DNA from: Acinetobacter sp. TGL-Y2
Lineage (GTDB): Bacteria; Pseudomonadota; Gammaproteobacteria; Pseudomonadales; Moraxellaceae
Reading direction: 5' to 3'
Assembly: GCF_001612555.1 (NCBI RefSeq)
Contig: NZ_CP015110.1
Coordinates: 2,728,001-2,792,000, forward strand
Length of the DNA: 64,000 nt
The stretch's first letter is position 1. Each line of letters starts with the position of its first letter. Position numbers and translations under genes: made by a program. The notes below the pieces were generated by a model that had not been told where the DNA came from, ran no database searches, and was given only the letters and a program-made list of their open reading frames with translations. Below are positions 27,259-36,305 of the stretch, in pieces.

Positions 27259-29036
27259 GATTTAAATACTCTGATTCGGCTACGTGCTGCGCCTTGTTGA
27301 GATGGATCTGTAATATCGATAATCGGTGCTTTTTCTAAACCATTCATAATTGCCCAAGCTATATCACCATGGCCATTTTCCGCAGAGCGACTGGTGACTA
27401 AGGTTTTGTTGCCCCCTCCACTGGTCATGGCTTTTTTAATTGAAAGAAAAGCTTTTGCTACGATCGTTAAGCCAGCATCAAAATTAAGTCGTCGTTTTTG
27501 AAATAATTCTTTCGCTCTAAGACCCATTCGAATTTTTAATTCGGGGTTATAATTCAGTCGAGTGAGTGCAGGAAAAAATTTAGAAACATACTCTGAAACA
27601 GCAAGGCCATTCCCTGTGTTATCAATCCCAATAAAGGTAACGTTATAGCGTCCAAAGACTTTTTTAATATATAAGGATTGCTCTTGTGCCGTTTGGCCTT
27701 TGAATTGCTTTACTTCAAGTACTCGATACGGTGACAAAGACGTGGGCGGTGGTGCAATCACGGCAAGTGCAGCATTATCTCCTGTGAAAGATGGATCGTA
27801 GCCAATCCAGACTTCGCCTTGATAATGCGGTGTTTCATTGGGATTAAAATCGTTCCAGATTTCCCATGAATCCACCATATTAGGAATGATGTCCTTTAGT
27901 GGAAAATAAGAACCAGAATCATCGATAAAATCACAATCAAATAAATTGGCAAATTCTTCGTCGCCATATTCTGCGAATAAGTCATCCCGATCAAATAAGT
28001 CACACCCTTTAGCTTCAGCATCATCCAGAGTCACAATTTGACGCGTCTTTCTATCCGCGCATTTCAAAGGTAATTTTAAAGCGACTTTACTGACATCAAT
28101 TTCAATCGGCAATTTACGTTTACTGTCTGTACCTGTCCAAAATGCATAGGCTTCATGCAAAATACTGGAAGGTGTAGACATGTATATTTGCTTATACATC
28201 TTCTGCGATGCCATTGCAGATGCGACTTTTTTGAACTTTAAAAAACTGCGAATCCAAAAAAATTCATCCATGATGACATCACCATGACGACCTTGTGCTG
28301 TTAAAGCATTTGTTCCTAAGTAATATAAACTTGCTTGGCCATTTGGTCCGTTGACAACGATTGGATCTCCAGTCAGTTCAACCCCGATCACTTCTAAACA
28401 AAACGCTTTGATGTATTCAATAAACTGAAAGGCTTGTGCTCTTGAAGCAGACATAAAGATTTTATTCTTGCCTGTTTTAAGTAAGTCAATAAATGCCCAT
28501 AACGCAATAATATAGGTCGCCCCAATTTGGCGTGATTTCAACAAAATAAAGATTCTTGACCATGAAATTGCATCCATCCACTCTTGTTGATATAAAAATA
28601 GAAAATCATTAAATGCTTGTTCAAGTAAAACTAAATCTTCTTCAGTAATTTGGTTTTTAAGCTTTCTCTTCTTCGGCTTATCGTTACGATTTTCAAGTTT
28701 TGGATTGAGATCCGCTTGAGTTCCCCCTTGACGGTATCTTTCAATTTTCGCCCATCGTTCAAATTGAACACCAATAAAATCCATTTCTTTGTAATTTGCA
28801 TTGCTTTTATTTTCCATAAAAGTCAGTACTAAATATCGAACTTTAAGCCCAAGTGTTACATCATCAAATAAATCAGATTTCTCCCATCCTTCACGTTGTT
28901 TCCAACTTTCAACTGTCGCCCGATTTTCATCAATTTGTTTGGCAATTTCAGACACAGTCATGCCCATGGCAAATAGGATTCGTCCATGTTGGCGTGGGTT
29001 TAGATTCTCAAAAGTCAAAGGATGTGCTGTATTCAT
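27255..29036 (-). CDS. P: Terminase large (ATPase) subunit (P2 gpP)
   Basis: 593-residue packaging motor. An N-terminal helix-turn-helix-like segment (VSEIAKQIDENRATVESWKQREGW) is followed by the ATPase: the Walker-A variant LLKSRQIGATYIIALW near residue 165, Walker B with HGDVIMDEFFW near 258, and nuclease-domain acidic residues in EVWIGYDPSFTGDNAAL and FIGIDNTGNG. Length and order match P2 gpP. It is the first gene of the leftward Q-P operon. Confidence 0.95.
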   Translation of the reverse strand: MNTAHPLTFENLNPRQHGRILFAMGMTVSEIAKQIDENRATVESWKQREGWEKSDLFDDVTLGLKVRYLVLTFMENKSNANYKEMDFIGVQFERWAKIERYRQGGTQADLNPKLENRNDKPKKRKLKNQITEEDLVLLEQAFNDFLFLYQQEWMDAISWSRIFILLKSRQIGATYIIALWAFIDLLKTGKNKIFMSASRAQAFQFIEYIKAFCLEVIGVELTGDPIVVNGPNGQASLYYLGTNALTAQGRHGDVIMDEFFWIRSFLKFKKVASAMASQKMYKQIYMSTPSSILHEAYAFWTGTDSKRKLPIEIDVSKVALKLPLKCADRKTRQIVTLDDAEAKGCDLFDRDDLFAEYGDEEFANLFDCDFIDDSGSYFPLKDIIPNMVDSWEIWNDFNPNETPHYQGEVWIGYDPSFTGDNAALAVIAPPPTSLSPYRVLEVKQFKGQTAQEQSLYIKKVFGRYNVTFIGIDNTGNGLAVSEYVSKFFPALTRLNYNPELKIRMGLRAKELFQKRRLNFDAGLTIVAKAFLSIKKAMTSGGGNKTLVTSRSAENGHGDIAWAIMNGLEKAPIIDITDPSQQGAARSRIRVFKS

Positions 29037-29079
29037 GCGCTTAATGTAGCGCTATGTGCTCATTTTCAACGAATAACAA

Positions 29080-29106
29080 AATCCTGCTTAAGCGTTAAGC
29101 AGGATT
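29080..29106. promoter_or_regulatory. Late-promoter dyad copy 1 (P/O divergent region)
   Basis: Perfect inverted repeat AATCCTGCTTAA-GCG-TTAAGCAGGATT. It lies 43 bp before the P start and 71 bp before the O start, where P2 has its divergent late promoters. No T-run follows, and it lies between divergent genes, so it is not a terminator. Proposed activator site for the Ogr-like protein. Confidence 0.65.
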
Positions 29107-29177
29107 CAAGTCGTTGCGACATCACTGTCTTCACAAGCAGACTGCATATATCAGAAACATAGACGGAAATTTAAATA

Positions 29178-30062
29178 ATGGGACTACCAGGAGAAGGACG
29201 TGTAGAAAAACGCTTTCGTGTTGCCCGTGAAGGTCAAACGGTCGATGGTCGTGAATTGAGTCGTCAAGAAATTCAAGACATGGCGGATACATACAATACT
29301 GAACACTATGCAGGGCGCATCAACATTGAGCATTTTGCTGGCTGGTCGCCTGAACCACCATTCAATGCGTATGGCGACATCATCAAAGTTGAGGCAGTTG
29401 AAGAAGGTGGAAAACTTTGTCTTTACAACACTATTTCTGCACTGCCCAATTTTGTGGCCATGAATAAAGATGGACAGAAAATATTTCCTTCAATTGAATT
29501 TTATCGCAATTTTGCAGGCACAAATAAAGCCTATCAAGTCGGTCTTGGCATGACTGATCAACCTGCATCACTGGGAACCCAAGCCATTAAGTTTTCATCA
29601 AATCAATTTTCATTACGCACTCAACCCGATTCGGAGATTTACATGTCACTGACAGCTCCCACTGAACCAAACCATTCAGTTCCAACCGATCAAAAAGGTT
29701 TCTTCAAACAATTAAAAACTTTACTTACACCCACAGCAAAGCTGCCTGAAGTTGAAGAAGATTTTAAAGCAGTCGTGACTCAAGGTTTAGTGACGGCTTT
29801 AAATGGTATTAAAGACCTCAATGAAAAATTTAGCACCTTAAATGCAACACCTCCTGTGGCCACAGCACCAGTAAGTCAGCCCGCACCTGTTACCCCAAAT
29901 ACAGAACAGTCAAATACGTCATCAGATGCGTTGAGCCAAGTACTCACACCTATTTTGCAATCGATTCAAGGCTTACAAACTCAGCTCACTCAACTTTCAA
30001 CGACTCCAGTCAATAATCCACCTGTAGCTGCAGGCGGTGATGCTGACCGTGTTGATTATTAA
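29178..30062 (+). CDS. O: Capsid scaffolding protein / protease (P2 gpO)
   Basis: 294 residues. The N-terminal protease domain includes RFRVAREGQTVDGREL, YAGRINIEHFAGW (conserved His) and SIEFYRNF, with TDQPASLGT around the conserved Ser, as in P2 gpO. The second half is Pro/Thr/Gln-rich and helical (residues about 190-280), consistent with the scaffold region. First gene of the rightward capsid operon. Confidence 0.93.
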   Translation: MGLPGEGRVEKRFRVAREGQTVDGRELSRQEIQDMADTYNTEHYAGRINIEHFAGWSPEPPFNAYGDIIKVEAVEEGGKLCLYNTISALPNFVAMNKDGQKIFPSIEFYRNFAGTNKAYQVGLGMTDQPASLGTQAIKFSSNQFSLRTQPDSEIYMSLTAPTEPNHSVPTDQKGFFKQLKTLLTPTAKLPEVEEDFKAVVTQGLVTALNGIKDLNEKFSTLNATPPVATAPVSQPAPVTPNTEQSNTSSDALSQVLTPILQSIQGLQTQLTQLSTTPVNNPPVAAGGDADRVDY

Positions 30063-30080
30063 ATAAGGAATTTTTCAATT

Positions 30081-31109
30081 ATGGCAGTCGTTCTTAGTCC
30101 CATCGCACGTACAAAATTATCCGCTTATATGGCTGATATTGCCCGTGCCAATCAAGTAGAAGATGTTAAACATAGTTTTGCCGTTCAGCCTGTACCTGAA
30201 CAAAAAATCATTGCTGCTTATCAAGAGTCTGCGGACTTTTTAAAGCAAATTAATGTTTATCCCGTCGATAATGCCAAAGGTCAAAAAATTGGCTTACTGA
30301 TCGGTACCACCATTGCAGGTACCACAGACACCCGTGTCAAACCACGTACACCTACAGCAGTCGGTACGCTCGATTTACTGGATGAATATGACTGTACTCA
30401 AACCAATTATGACGTTGCTTATTATTGGTCACTACTCAATGCATGGAAACACCACCCAGAATTCAAAGCCAAGCTTCAAGCAATGGTCATCAATGCCGTT
30501 GCATTAGATAAGCTTTGTATTGGTTGGAACGGTATATATCGTGCTCCAACCTCTGACCGAGTAGTCAATCCACTTTTACAAGATGTTAAAAAAGGTTGGT
30601 TGCAAAAAATTCGGGAAATTGCCCCTGAGCAACATTACGAAGGGATCGATGACGGTACGGGCAAATTGGTCACCCAAATTGGTGCAGGCAATGAGTTCAA
30701 AACGCTTGATGGTTTAGTCGAATATGCCGTTGAAGAATATATTGCTGTACAACACCGTGAAAGTGGCTTAGTCGCTATTTGTGGTCGTGGTGTATTGAGC
30801 GATAAATACTTGCCATTGCTGAATACCATTCAAGATCCAACGGAACAATTGGCAGCACGTACCATTTACGCCAATAAGCAGCTCGGAACTTTACCTGCGC
30901 TACATGTACCTAACTTCCCTGCAAAAACAATTCTGATCACTCATCCTAAAAACCTGTCGATTTATCTTCAGTCAGGCACTTTGGTCCGTTCTATTGCAGA
31001 ACAGCCTGAATGGGATCGTGCAGTCGATTTTCAATCAGTAAATGAAGATTTCGTAGTTGAAGATTACACCAAATGTGTATTGATCGAAAATATTGAGGTG
31101 CAGGCCTAA
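30081..31109 (+). CDS. N: Major capsid protein (P2 gpN)
   Basis: 342 residues, close to P2 gpN. Begins with LSPIARTKLSAYMADIARAN and contains KPRTPTAVGTLDLLDEYDCTQ and RESGLVAICGRGVLSDKYLP, typical for HK97-fold P2-type capsids. In P2 the product is cleaved by gpO at the N-terminus. An ATAAGGA ribosome site lies upstream; the stop overlaps the start of M by one base. Confidence 0.94.
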   Translation: MAVVLSPIARTKLSAYMADIARANQVEDVKHSFAVQPVPEQKIIAAYQESADFLKQINVYPVDNAKGQKIGLLIGTTIAGTTDTRVKPRTPTAVGTLDLLDEYDCTQTNYDVAYYWSLLNAWKHHPEFKAKLQAMVINAVALDKLCIGWNGIYRAPTSDRVVNPLLQDVKKGWLQKIREIAPEQHYEGIDDGTGKLVTQIGAGNEFKTLDGLVEYAVEEYIAVQHRESGLVAICGRGVLSDKYLPLLNTIQDPTEQLAARTIYANKQLGTLPALHVPNFPAKTILITHPKNLSIYLQSGTLVRSIAEQPEWDRAVDFQSVNEDFVVEDYTKCVLIENIEVQA

Positions 31110-31936
31110 TGTCAACAAATTCAATGCGTGAGCATCGTGAAAAAATGCTCGCAATTAAAGCGCAAAACCAAGCAAAAAGCCAAGACCCACGCTTGAAAAA
31201 TAAAAAAGTGTTTATGGGTATTGATCTTGCAACGGCAGAAGCGGATAAAACCGCAACCGTTCCACCTTCACCAACGGCAAATATTGAATTGCGCTTGTTC
31301 AGTCACATGAACCAATTGAAAGAAACTAAATCTATTCAAGATCGTATTGAGAAGAAAAAGCAATGGTTGCCTGAATATCTGGGTTACATCGATGGTTGCC
31401 TAGCAGTTTCTCCATCAGCTCAAAATACAACATTAGTGAATTTAATGATTTGGGCAGTCGATGCAGGCGAATATGAACTTGCAGTTCGTATTGCTGAATA
31501 TGCAATCTTAAATGAAATGGTGATGCCTGAAGGTTATAGCCGAGGCATTGCAGAATTTGTAACAGAGCAATGTGCGATAGATTTTTGTGATGATTCCGAC
31601 CTTGCTATTGCCCATGCTGAACTGATTAAAAAAATCATTGAACTCGGTGTCGGTGAACAAATGGTGGATCAAGCCCGCGCCAAAATTTACCGTGCATTAG
31701 GGGATGCATTAAAAGAAGCACAACCGATTGAAGCGCTCAATGCTTATAAAAATGCTTTGCGACTTGATAGTAAAGTGGGTTGTAAAAAAGACATGACAGC
31801 CCTTGAAAAACTATTAACGAAGCAAACAACCGAGTCGTCTCCCGACGCCACTGTCGGCTCGCAGGCTGATACATCTGCAGATCAAACTGCGGATGCTTCA
31901 GTACCTGCGTCCACCGACTCCACAGCTACGGAGTAA
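31109..31936 (+). CDS. M: Terminase small subunit (P2 gpM)
   Basis: 275 residues. The N-terminal MREHREKMLAI, then VNLMIWAVDAGEYELAVRIAEY and MPEGYSRGIAEFVTEQ are signatures of P2 gpM, the cos-recognising terminase subunit. The C-terminus is a low-complexity Thr/Ala/Ser/Asp tail. Start overlaps the N stop (TAATG). Confidence 0.92.
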   Translation: MSTNSMREHREKMLAIKAQNQAKSQDPRLKNKKVFMGIDLATAEADKTATVPPSPTANIELRLFSHMNQLKETKSIQDRIEKKKQWLPEYLGYIDGCLAVSPSAQNTTLVNLMIWAVDAGEYELAVRIAEYAILNEMVMPEGYSRGIAEFVTEQCAIDFCDDSDLAIAHAELIKKIIELGVGEQMVDQARAKIYRALGDALKEAQPIEALNAYKNALRLDSKVGCKKDMTALEKLLTKQTTESSPDATVGSQADTSADQTADASVPASTDSTATE

Positions 31937-31941
31937 GTTAA

Positions 31942-32349
31942 ATGCTACTCAACGCACCTGTAACCGATAGTGAAGTGCAAAATCCTGATCCAATACGTCC
32001 CAATATCAGTATTTCAGATTTGTTAGGACAGGTGCGTTTAGATCAATCCAAGGGTGAAGTTCTGCTGACTGAAAAAATCATGCTTGCGATGGATAACATT
32101 AATGACCAAACACTTTTACTCAATATCGAAACTGAAACTCAGATTAGATATTACAGACGTGCAGTGTGCTATGAAGCAGCTGCATTGATTTGTGAAGATA
32201 ATCTAGATTTTGACACCACCACCACTGGGCAAACTCGTGCTGAAAATCAACAAGTCAAAACACAGGCTTTACGTCGAACAGTGAATTACAGCATCGGTAA
32301 ATTAATCAGTAAAGGCAGACCAAGACGAAATCGAGTGAGCTTGATATGA
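31942..32349 (+). CDS. L: Head completion/stabilisation protein (P2 gpL)
   Basis: 135 residues, near P2 gpL length. RPNISISDLLGQVRLDQ and the C-terminal ALRRTVNYSIGKLISKGR match the family, which closes the capsid-connector joint. Stop overlaps the X start. Confidence 0.88.
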   Translation: MLLNAPVTDSEVQNPDPIRPNISISDLLGQVRLDQSKGEVLLTEKIMLAMDNINDQTLLLNIETETQIRYYRRAVCYEAAALICEDNLDFDTTTTGQTRAENQQVKTQALRRTVNYSIGKLISKGRPRRNRVSLI

Positions 32350-32549
32350 ATCAAATCAAAGCCATGCAAAACGATACCTTTGATTCAATTGCTTATCGCT
32401 ATTACGGCAATCAGTCAGTGGTGATGTTACCTGCCCTACTTGAAGCAAACTCAACTTTGCAACAAGTCATTTTACAAGAACATCAAGTCATTAATTTACC
32501 TGAACTGGTTCAAGCTCAACGACCACAGACCATCAAATTATGGGATTAG
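32346..32549 (+). CDS. X: Tail protein X (P2 gpX)
   Basis: 67 residues, the same size as P2 gpX, a small LysM-like tail protein: NDTFDSIAYRYYG and VINLPEL carry the LysM pattern. It follows L with an ATGA overlap. Confidence 0.9.
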   Translation: MNQIKAMQNDTFDSIAYRYYGNQSVVMLPALLEANSTLQQVILQEHQVINLPELVQAQRPQTIKLWD

Positions 32550-32587
32550 TTATGTTTGAACGCTTAACTTTCCTCAAGGGGAACCCG

Positions 32588-32962
32588 ATGAATGATCCGC
32601 TGTCAATAAAGGGATTACCTTGGCTTTTAAAAATTATTGCAGCGATCATGGGTGCAATTCTCGCTCTCATCTTAAGTGGTGATATCGATACCCAAGGCCG
32701 TATAAAAATCACCATCGGTGTGATTTTAAAATTTTCGATTAGTGTAACCATCAGTTTATATGGTGGAGCTGCATGCATTGAATATTACCAATTACAGCAA
32801 TATTCACACATGACTCAAGGTTTTGTGATGTTGCTTTTTGCAGTATTTGGCATGTTACTGATTGGGATTTGGTATCAGTCCATGCAGTTACTCAAAGGTA
32901 AAACTTTCAGTGAAATTATTGTTGAAGTGAAAGCTGCATTTGCAGCGATGTTTAACAAATAA
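32588..32962 (+). CDS. Putative phage holin / membrane protein
   Basis: About 124 residues with three hydrophobic segments (roughly 10-28, 43-62 and 78-98). It sits between X and the muramidase gene, where P2-like phages keep lysis genes, so a holin role is likely. In-frame upstream starts exist at 32540 and 32552, but AAGGGGA lies 6 nt before ATG 32588, which decides this start. Confidence 0.65.
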   Translation: MNDPLSIKGLPWLLKIIAAIMGAILALILSGDIDTQGRIKITIGVILKFSISVTISLYGGAACIEYYQLQQYSHMTQGFVMLLFAVFGMLLIGIWYQSMQLLKGKTFSEIIVEVKAAFAAMFNK

Positions 32963-32972
32963 GGAAATCATT

Positions 32973-33494
32973 ATGTCACTCACATTTGATCAAGCCTTTG
33001 AACGTCTCATCGGTCATGAAGGTAAATTTACCAATGATCGACAAGACCGTGGTAACTGGACGACGGGTGTTATTGGTAAAGGAGAACTCAAAGGCACAAA
33101 GTATGGTATTTCTGCCATGACTTATCCTGATCTGGATATCAAAAATTTAAGCCTTGTTCAAGCCAAAAATATCTATAAGCGAGATTGGTGGGACAAGATC
33201 AATGCTGAATCACTCCACTCAGCGATCATATTTCAAGTTTGGGATTTTGCCATTAATGCAGGTATGGGAACAGCCAAACGAAAACTACAATTGGCTGTTG
33301 GTGTATTGGATGATGGCATCATCGGTAATCTCACCATCAAAGCCATCAACAAAGCTGAATTGAATGATATTTTATTGAAATTTAATGCAGAACGGTTGAA
33401 ATACTACACCAGTTTAAGCACTTGGCCACGCTACGGCAAAGGTTGGACTTTACGTGTCGCAGGTCAACTTAATTATGCAGCAATGGACAATTAA
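32973..33494 (+). CDS. Endolysin, GH108-type N-acetylmuramidase
   Basis: About 173 residues. FERLIGHEGKFTNDRQDRGN carries the catalytic Glu in HEG, typical of GH108 muramidases, and TKYGISAMTYPDLDI and YKRDWWDKI follow the family pattern; the C-terminus is a peptidoglycan-binding-3-like region. Start ATG at 32973 follows AAGGAA. No signal peptide, so export depends on the upstream holin. No spanin genes were found next to it. Confidence 0.9.
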   Translation: MSLTFDQAFERLIGHEGKFTNDRQDRGNWTTGVIGKGELKGTKYGISAMTYPDLDIKNLSLVQAKNIYKRDWWDKINAESLHSAIIFQVWDFAINAGMGTAKRKLQLAVGVLDDGIIGNLTIKAINKAELNDILLKFNAERLKYYTSLSTWPRYGKGWTLRVAGQLNYAAMDN

Positions 33495-33496
33495 TC

Positions 33497-33892
33497 ATGA
33501 AAGCCTTAATTCCATTAAAGCCTTATTTGCAAGAAAAATTGCCTTTAATGACTGCAGATAAATGTCATCTATTTATTGTGAATGGTACACAGGCAAAAGG
33601 CTATATGGAATATACGGCTCGATTGCTGTTTTTGGATTATCGCGGTGATCCGATTGAAGTCATTATGCAGATTCGGGAATGGCTCAAGCTTAAAAAGCTG
33701 CATTTAGACGTCACAGGTAATGATGTTCAAATTTCATTTAGCTCTGAAATTATTGATACCGATACTTTTGATCTTGAAGTTGATTTTCCACAGCGCGATA
33801 AAATCGTGATGGACCAAGATGGGTACCATGTTTGCCCAGAACTGGAGTGGAGCGATATATCTGGAAAATTTATCCCTGTAGGGACTGAATAA
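33497..33892 (+). CDS. R: Tail completion protein R (P2 gpR)
   Basis: 131 residues. MKALIPLKPYLQEKLP and LHLDVTGNDVQISF followed by DTDTFDLEVDFP match P2 gpR, which is needed for tail completion. Stop overlaps the S start by one base. Confidence 0.85.
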   Translation: MKALIPLKPYLQEKLPLMTADKCHLFIVNGTQAKGYMEYTARLLFLDYRGDPIEVIMQIREWLKLKKLHLDVTGNDVQISFSSEIIDTDTFDLEVDFPQRDKIVMDQDGYHVCPELEWSDISGKFIPVGTE

Positions 33893-34329
33893 TGGATGCT
33901 TATTCTGGATTAAATCACTGGCTTGATCAATTTCTTCAGCATCTTGAACCAGCACAACGTCGAGAATTGATGCGTCGTATTTCACAAGGATTAAGAATAC
34001 GCTCTAAAGACAGAATTAATCAGCAGCGAGATCCAGACGGTAATCGTTTTATTCCACGTAAACGCAATCAAATTGGAAGTAAAAAGCGTCAAGGCGCATT
34101 ATTTCAAAAGATTGGTAGAGACATAAAAACTGAATATTCTGCAGATCATGCTGCAGTTGGTTTTGGTGGACGTACTGCACAAATTGCGGAAGTCCATCAA
34201 GAAGGTAAAACCATTAAGCCTAGTCGTTATGCCAAAGCCACCAAGTATCCTATTCGTGCATTGGTCGGTTTTAGCAAAGACGATGAAAAATGGATTGAAT
34301 CTGAAATACAAAAGTTTTTAATAATATGA
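33892..34329 (+). CDS. S: Virion morphogenesis / tail completion protein (P2 gpS)
   Basis: 145 residues. QRRELMRRISQGLRIRSKDRI and NRFIPRKR with a later AEVHQEG are family signatures of gpS. Basic protein. Stop overlaps the com start (ATGA at 34326). Confidence 0.87.
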   Translation: MDAYSGLNHWLDQFLQHLEPAQRRELMRRISQGLRIRSKDRINQQRDPDGNRFIPRKRNQIGSKKRQGALFQKIGRDIKTEYSADHAAVGFGGRTAQIAEVHQEGKTIKPSRYAKATKYPIRALVGFSKDDEKWIESEIQKFLII

Positions 34330-34439
34330 TCGAACTCAGATGTAAATGCGGAAAATTACTGTGTCGCATTGAAAAACTCACAGTAAAACTAGAAATAAAA
34401 TGTCCTCGATGTCGAGTACTTAATCATTGGAACGCCTAG
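34326..34439 (+). CDS. Com-like zinc-finger translational regulator
   Basis: 37-residue protein with two Cys pairs (LRCKCGKLLCRI and IKCPRCRVLNHW), the pattern of the Mu Com protein, which binds mRNA to allow translation of the downstream DNA-modification gene mom. Here it is coupled to S by ATGA and lies 43 bp upstream of a DNA methyltransferase gene. The gap carries GTCA/TGAC complementary ends around the ribosome site, compatible with a hairpin target. Confidence 0.75.
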   Translation: MIELRCKCGKLLCRIEKLTVKLEIKCPRCRVLNHWNA

Positions 34440-34482
34440 AGCGTCAGGTTAGATAGCCCAGAGCTACCAACGGAGTTGACTT

Positions 34483-35319
34483 ATGTCCCCGAAAACTAAC
34501 CCTAACACCTTAACAAAACCCACTTATAACGCTTCAGGCCGATCCTTTTCAGGTTGGTTGGGCGGTAAATCTCAACTGGCACGAACCATCATCGACATGA
34601 TGCCCGAACATAAACATTACTGTGAAGTGTTTGGCGGTGCAGGCTGGGTTCTATTTAAGAAATCAAGCTCTCCCCTCGAAACCATCAATGATGTGAACGG
34701 GGATTTAATTAATCTGTACCGTGTCTTTAAATACCATCCTGATGCACTAGAAAAAGAATTTGAGACACAACTGATTAGCCGTGAAGAGTTTGAACGCTTA
34801 AAAGCTGAAAAGAATACTTCACTGACTGACGTGCAACGCGCAGCGCGTTTTTATTATTTGCTACGCACCTGCTTTGGAGCAAAAGTTGCAGAACCGAATT
34901 TCTTTTCTCATGTAGAGCGTCAACCGCATTTGAAATTGGGTGATGACTTAAAGACTGTGCTTTCTGCAATTCATCAGCGTTTGCAAAAAGTGAATATCGA
35001 AAATCGAAATTATGACGTTTTGATTCAAAAAATGGATCGTGATGATACCTTATTCTATCTAGATCCACCGTATTACAACTGCGAAAAATACTATGGCAAA
35101 GATATATTCAGCCGTGATGATTTTATTAAATTACGTGAATTACTGAAAAATATTAAAGGCAAATTTATCTTAAGCCTGAATGATATACCTGAAGTACGCG
35201 AGTTATTTGATGGTTTTTATTTTCACTCAAAGCAAATCCGTTGGTCATTAAACAGCAAAACACATGATGAAAATAATGGCAAAGAACTGATCATCACCAA
35301 TTATGAAATTCCTGATTAA
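34483..35319 (+). CDS. DNA adenine methylase, Dam/D12 class
   Basis: 278 residues. FSGWLGGKSQLA is the SAM-binding motif I region, HKHYCEVFGGAGWVLF follows, and DTLFYLDPPYYN holds the catalytic DPPY of N6-adenine methyltransferases of the GATC-type family. Likely methylates phage DNA, altering restriction or regulation. Controlled perhaps by Com upstream. A dyad of the late-promoter type overlaps the gene's end, and a terminator follows. Confidence 0.92.
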   Translation: MSPKTNPNTLTKPTYNASGRSFSGWLGGKSQLARTIIDMMPEHKHYCEVFGGAGWVLFKKSSSPLETINDVNGDLINLYRVFKYHPDALEKEFETQLISREEFERLKAEKNTSLTDVQRAARFYYLLRTCFGAKVAEPNFFSHVERQPHLKLGDDLKTVLSAIHQRLQKVNIENRNYDVLIQKMDRDDTLFYLDPPYYNCEKYYGKDIFSRDDFIKLRELLKNIKGKFILSLNDIPEVRELFDGFYFHSKQIRWSLNSKTHDENNGKELIITNYEIPD

Positions 35320-35334
35320 GCCCTAAACAGGATT
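35308..35334. promoter_or_regulatory. Late-promoter dyad copy 2 (before V)
   Basis: 27-bp element with arms ATTCCTGATTAA / CTAAACAGGATT, 22 of 27 positions equal to copy 1. It ends 69 bp before the V start, matching P2 late promoter PV in position. Confidence 0.55.
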
Positions 35335-35357
35335 CAACTCCTCGCACTTTAAAAACA

Positions 35358-35392
35358 AAATGCCCATGCTTTCAATCATGGGCATTTTTACG
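35358..35392 (+). terminator. Rho-independent terminator after dam
   Basis: AAATGCCCATG / CATGGGCATTTTT with an 8-nt loop. It would stop the capsid-lysis-dam transcript before the baseplate operon. Confidence 0.75.
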
Positions 35393-35403
35393 TTTAAATC
35401 ATT

Positions 35404-35940
35404 ATGAGTAGTCAACTTTTAAGACAATTTCAAAACCTATCAAGTATCGGCACCGTGATCGCAGTCGATGCTTCAGCATGGAAAATTCGTCTAAAAATTG
35501 ATGAAAATGAAACAGATTGGATACCCATTCCGACGATGGCTGCAGGTGTCGTCAAAGTTTGGCGCTGTCCATCCATCGGAGAACAGTTTTCAGTTTCAGC
35601 CCAAGGTGGTGAGCTCACCAGTGCGGTACCACAAATCAGCCTTTTTTCTGAAGAGTTCCCTCCCCCAAGTACCGACCCTGACGAGGTGTATATCCAGTTA
35701 GGTGAACATTTTTTTGTGGTGAATATTGCTTCAGGTGAGGCTGTTTTTAAACTCAATAAATGCACTTTTGATGTATTTGAAACTGTTTTTACTGGCACTT
35801 TGCATGCCGAAAAAGCCATTTCATCGAATGCAGATATCACCTCTGATACAGATGTAATTGCTCAAAATATTAGCTTAACCAAACACAAAACATCAGGTGT
35901 CAAAGGTGGATCAGAAAATTCTGGAGGACCCATTCCATGA
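35404..35940 (+). CDS. V: Baseplate assembly protein / spike (P2 gpV)
   Basis: 178 residues. The N-terminal OB-fold part (TVIAVDASAWKIRLKID) and WIPIPTMAAGVVKVWRCPSIGEQ match gpV; the C-terminus, HKTSGVKGGSENSGGPIP, resembles the apex region of P2-type spikes, though the iron-binding HxH is not clearly seen. Stop overlaps W (ATGA). Confidence 0.9.
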   Translation: MSSQLLRQFQNLSSIGTVIAVDASAWKIRLKIDENETDWIPIPTMAAGVVKVWRCPSIGEQFSVSAQGGELTSAVPQISLFSEEFPPPSTDPDEVYIQLGEHFFVVNIASGEAVFKLNKCTFDVFETVFTGTLHAEKAISSNADITSDTDVIAQNISLTKHKTSGVKGGSENSGGPIP

Positions 35941-36305
35941 AAGGCATGCATCGCAGTACGGGTAAAACAATTACAGATCATGATTCATTTCCCGAACATT
36001 TATACCAATCTATCCATGACATTCTCAGCACCTTAATCGGCACTCGATTATGTCGAAGAAATTACGGCTCTCTTGTTCCGCATCTGATCGATCAACCCTG
36101 TAATGACTTTACCAAACTTCAAATTATGAATGCCTCTGCGACCGCACTGATTCGGTTTGAGCCTCGTATCAAGATTAGCCAAGTACAAGTGAGTCAAGCC
36201 ACTGCCGTTGTCGGATATTGGCTGATTACCATTCTAGGCAATATTAAGACCATGGTAGGTACTCAGACAGTTAAACAAGAATTTTTAATTGGAGCAGCTG
36301 CATGA
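35937..36305 (+). CDS. W: Baseplate protein W (gp25-like)
   Basis: 122 residues. DILSTLIGTRLCRRNYGS is the conserved GPW/gp25 signature (normally TPxGSRxxRxxYGS). Baseplate wedge component. Overlaps J by four bases. Confidence 0.92.
   Translation: MKGMHRSTGKTITDHDSFPEHLYQSIHDILSTLIGTRLCRRNYGSLVPHLIDQPCNDFTKLQIMNASATALIRFEPRIKISQVQVSQATAVVGYWLITILGNIKTMVGTQTVKQEFLIGAAA

Noticed and set aside
29080..29106. Terminator
   Set aside because: It lies between divergent starts, has no T run, and recurs at two other late-gene junctions.
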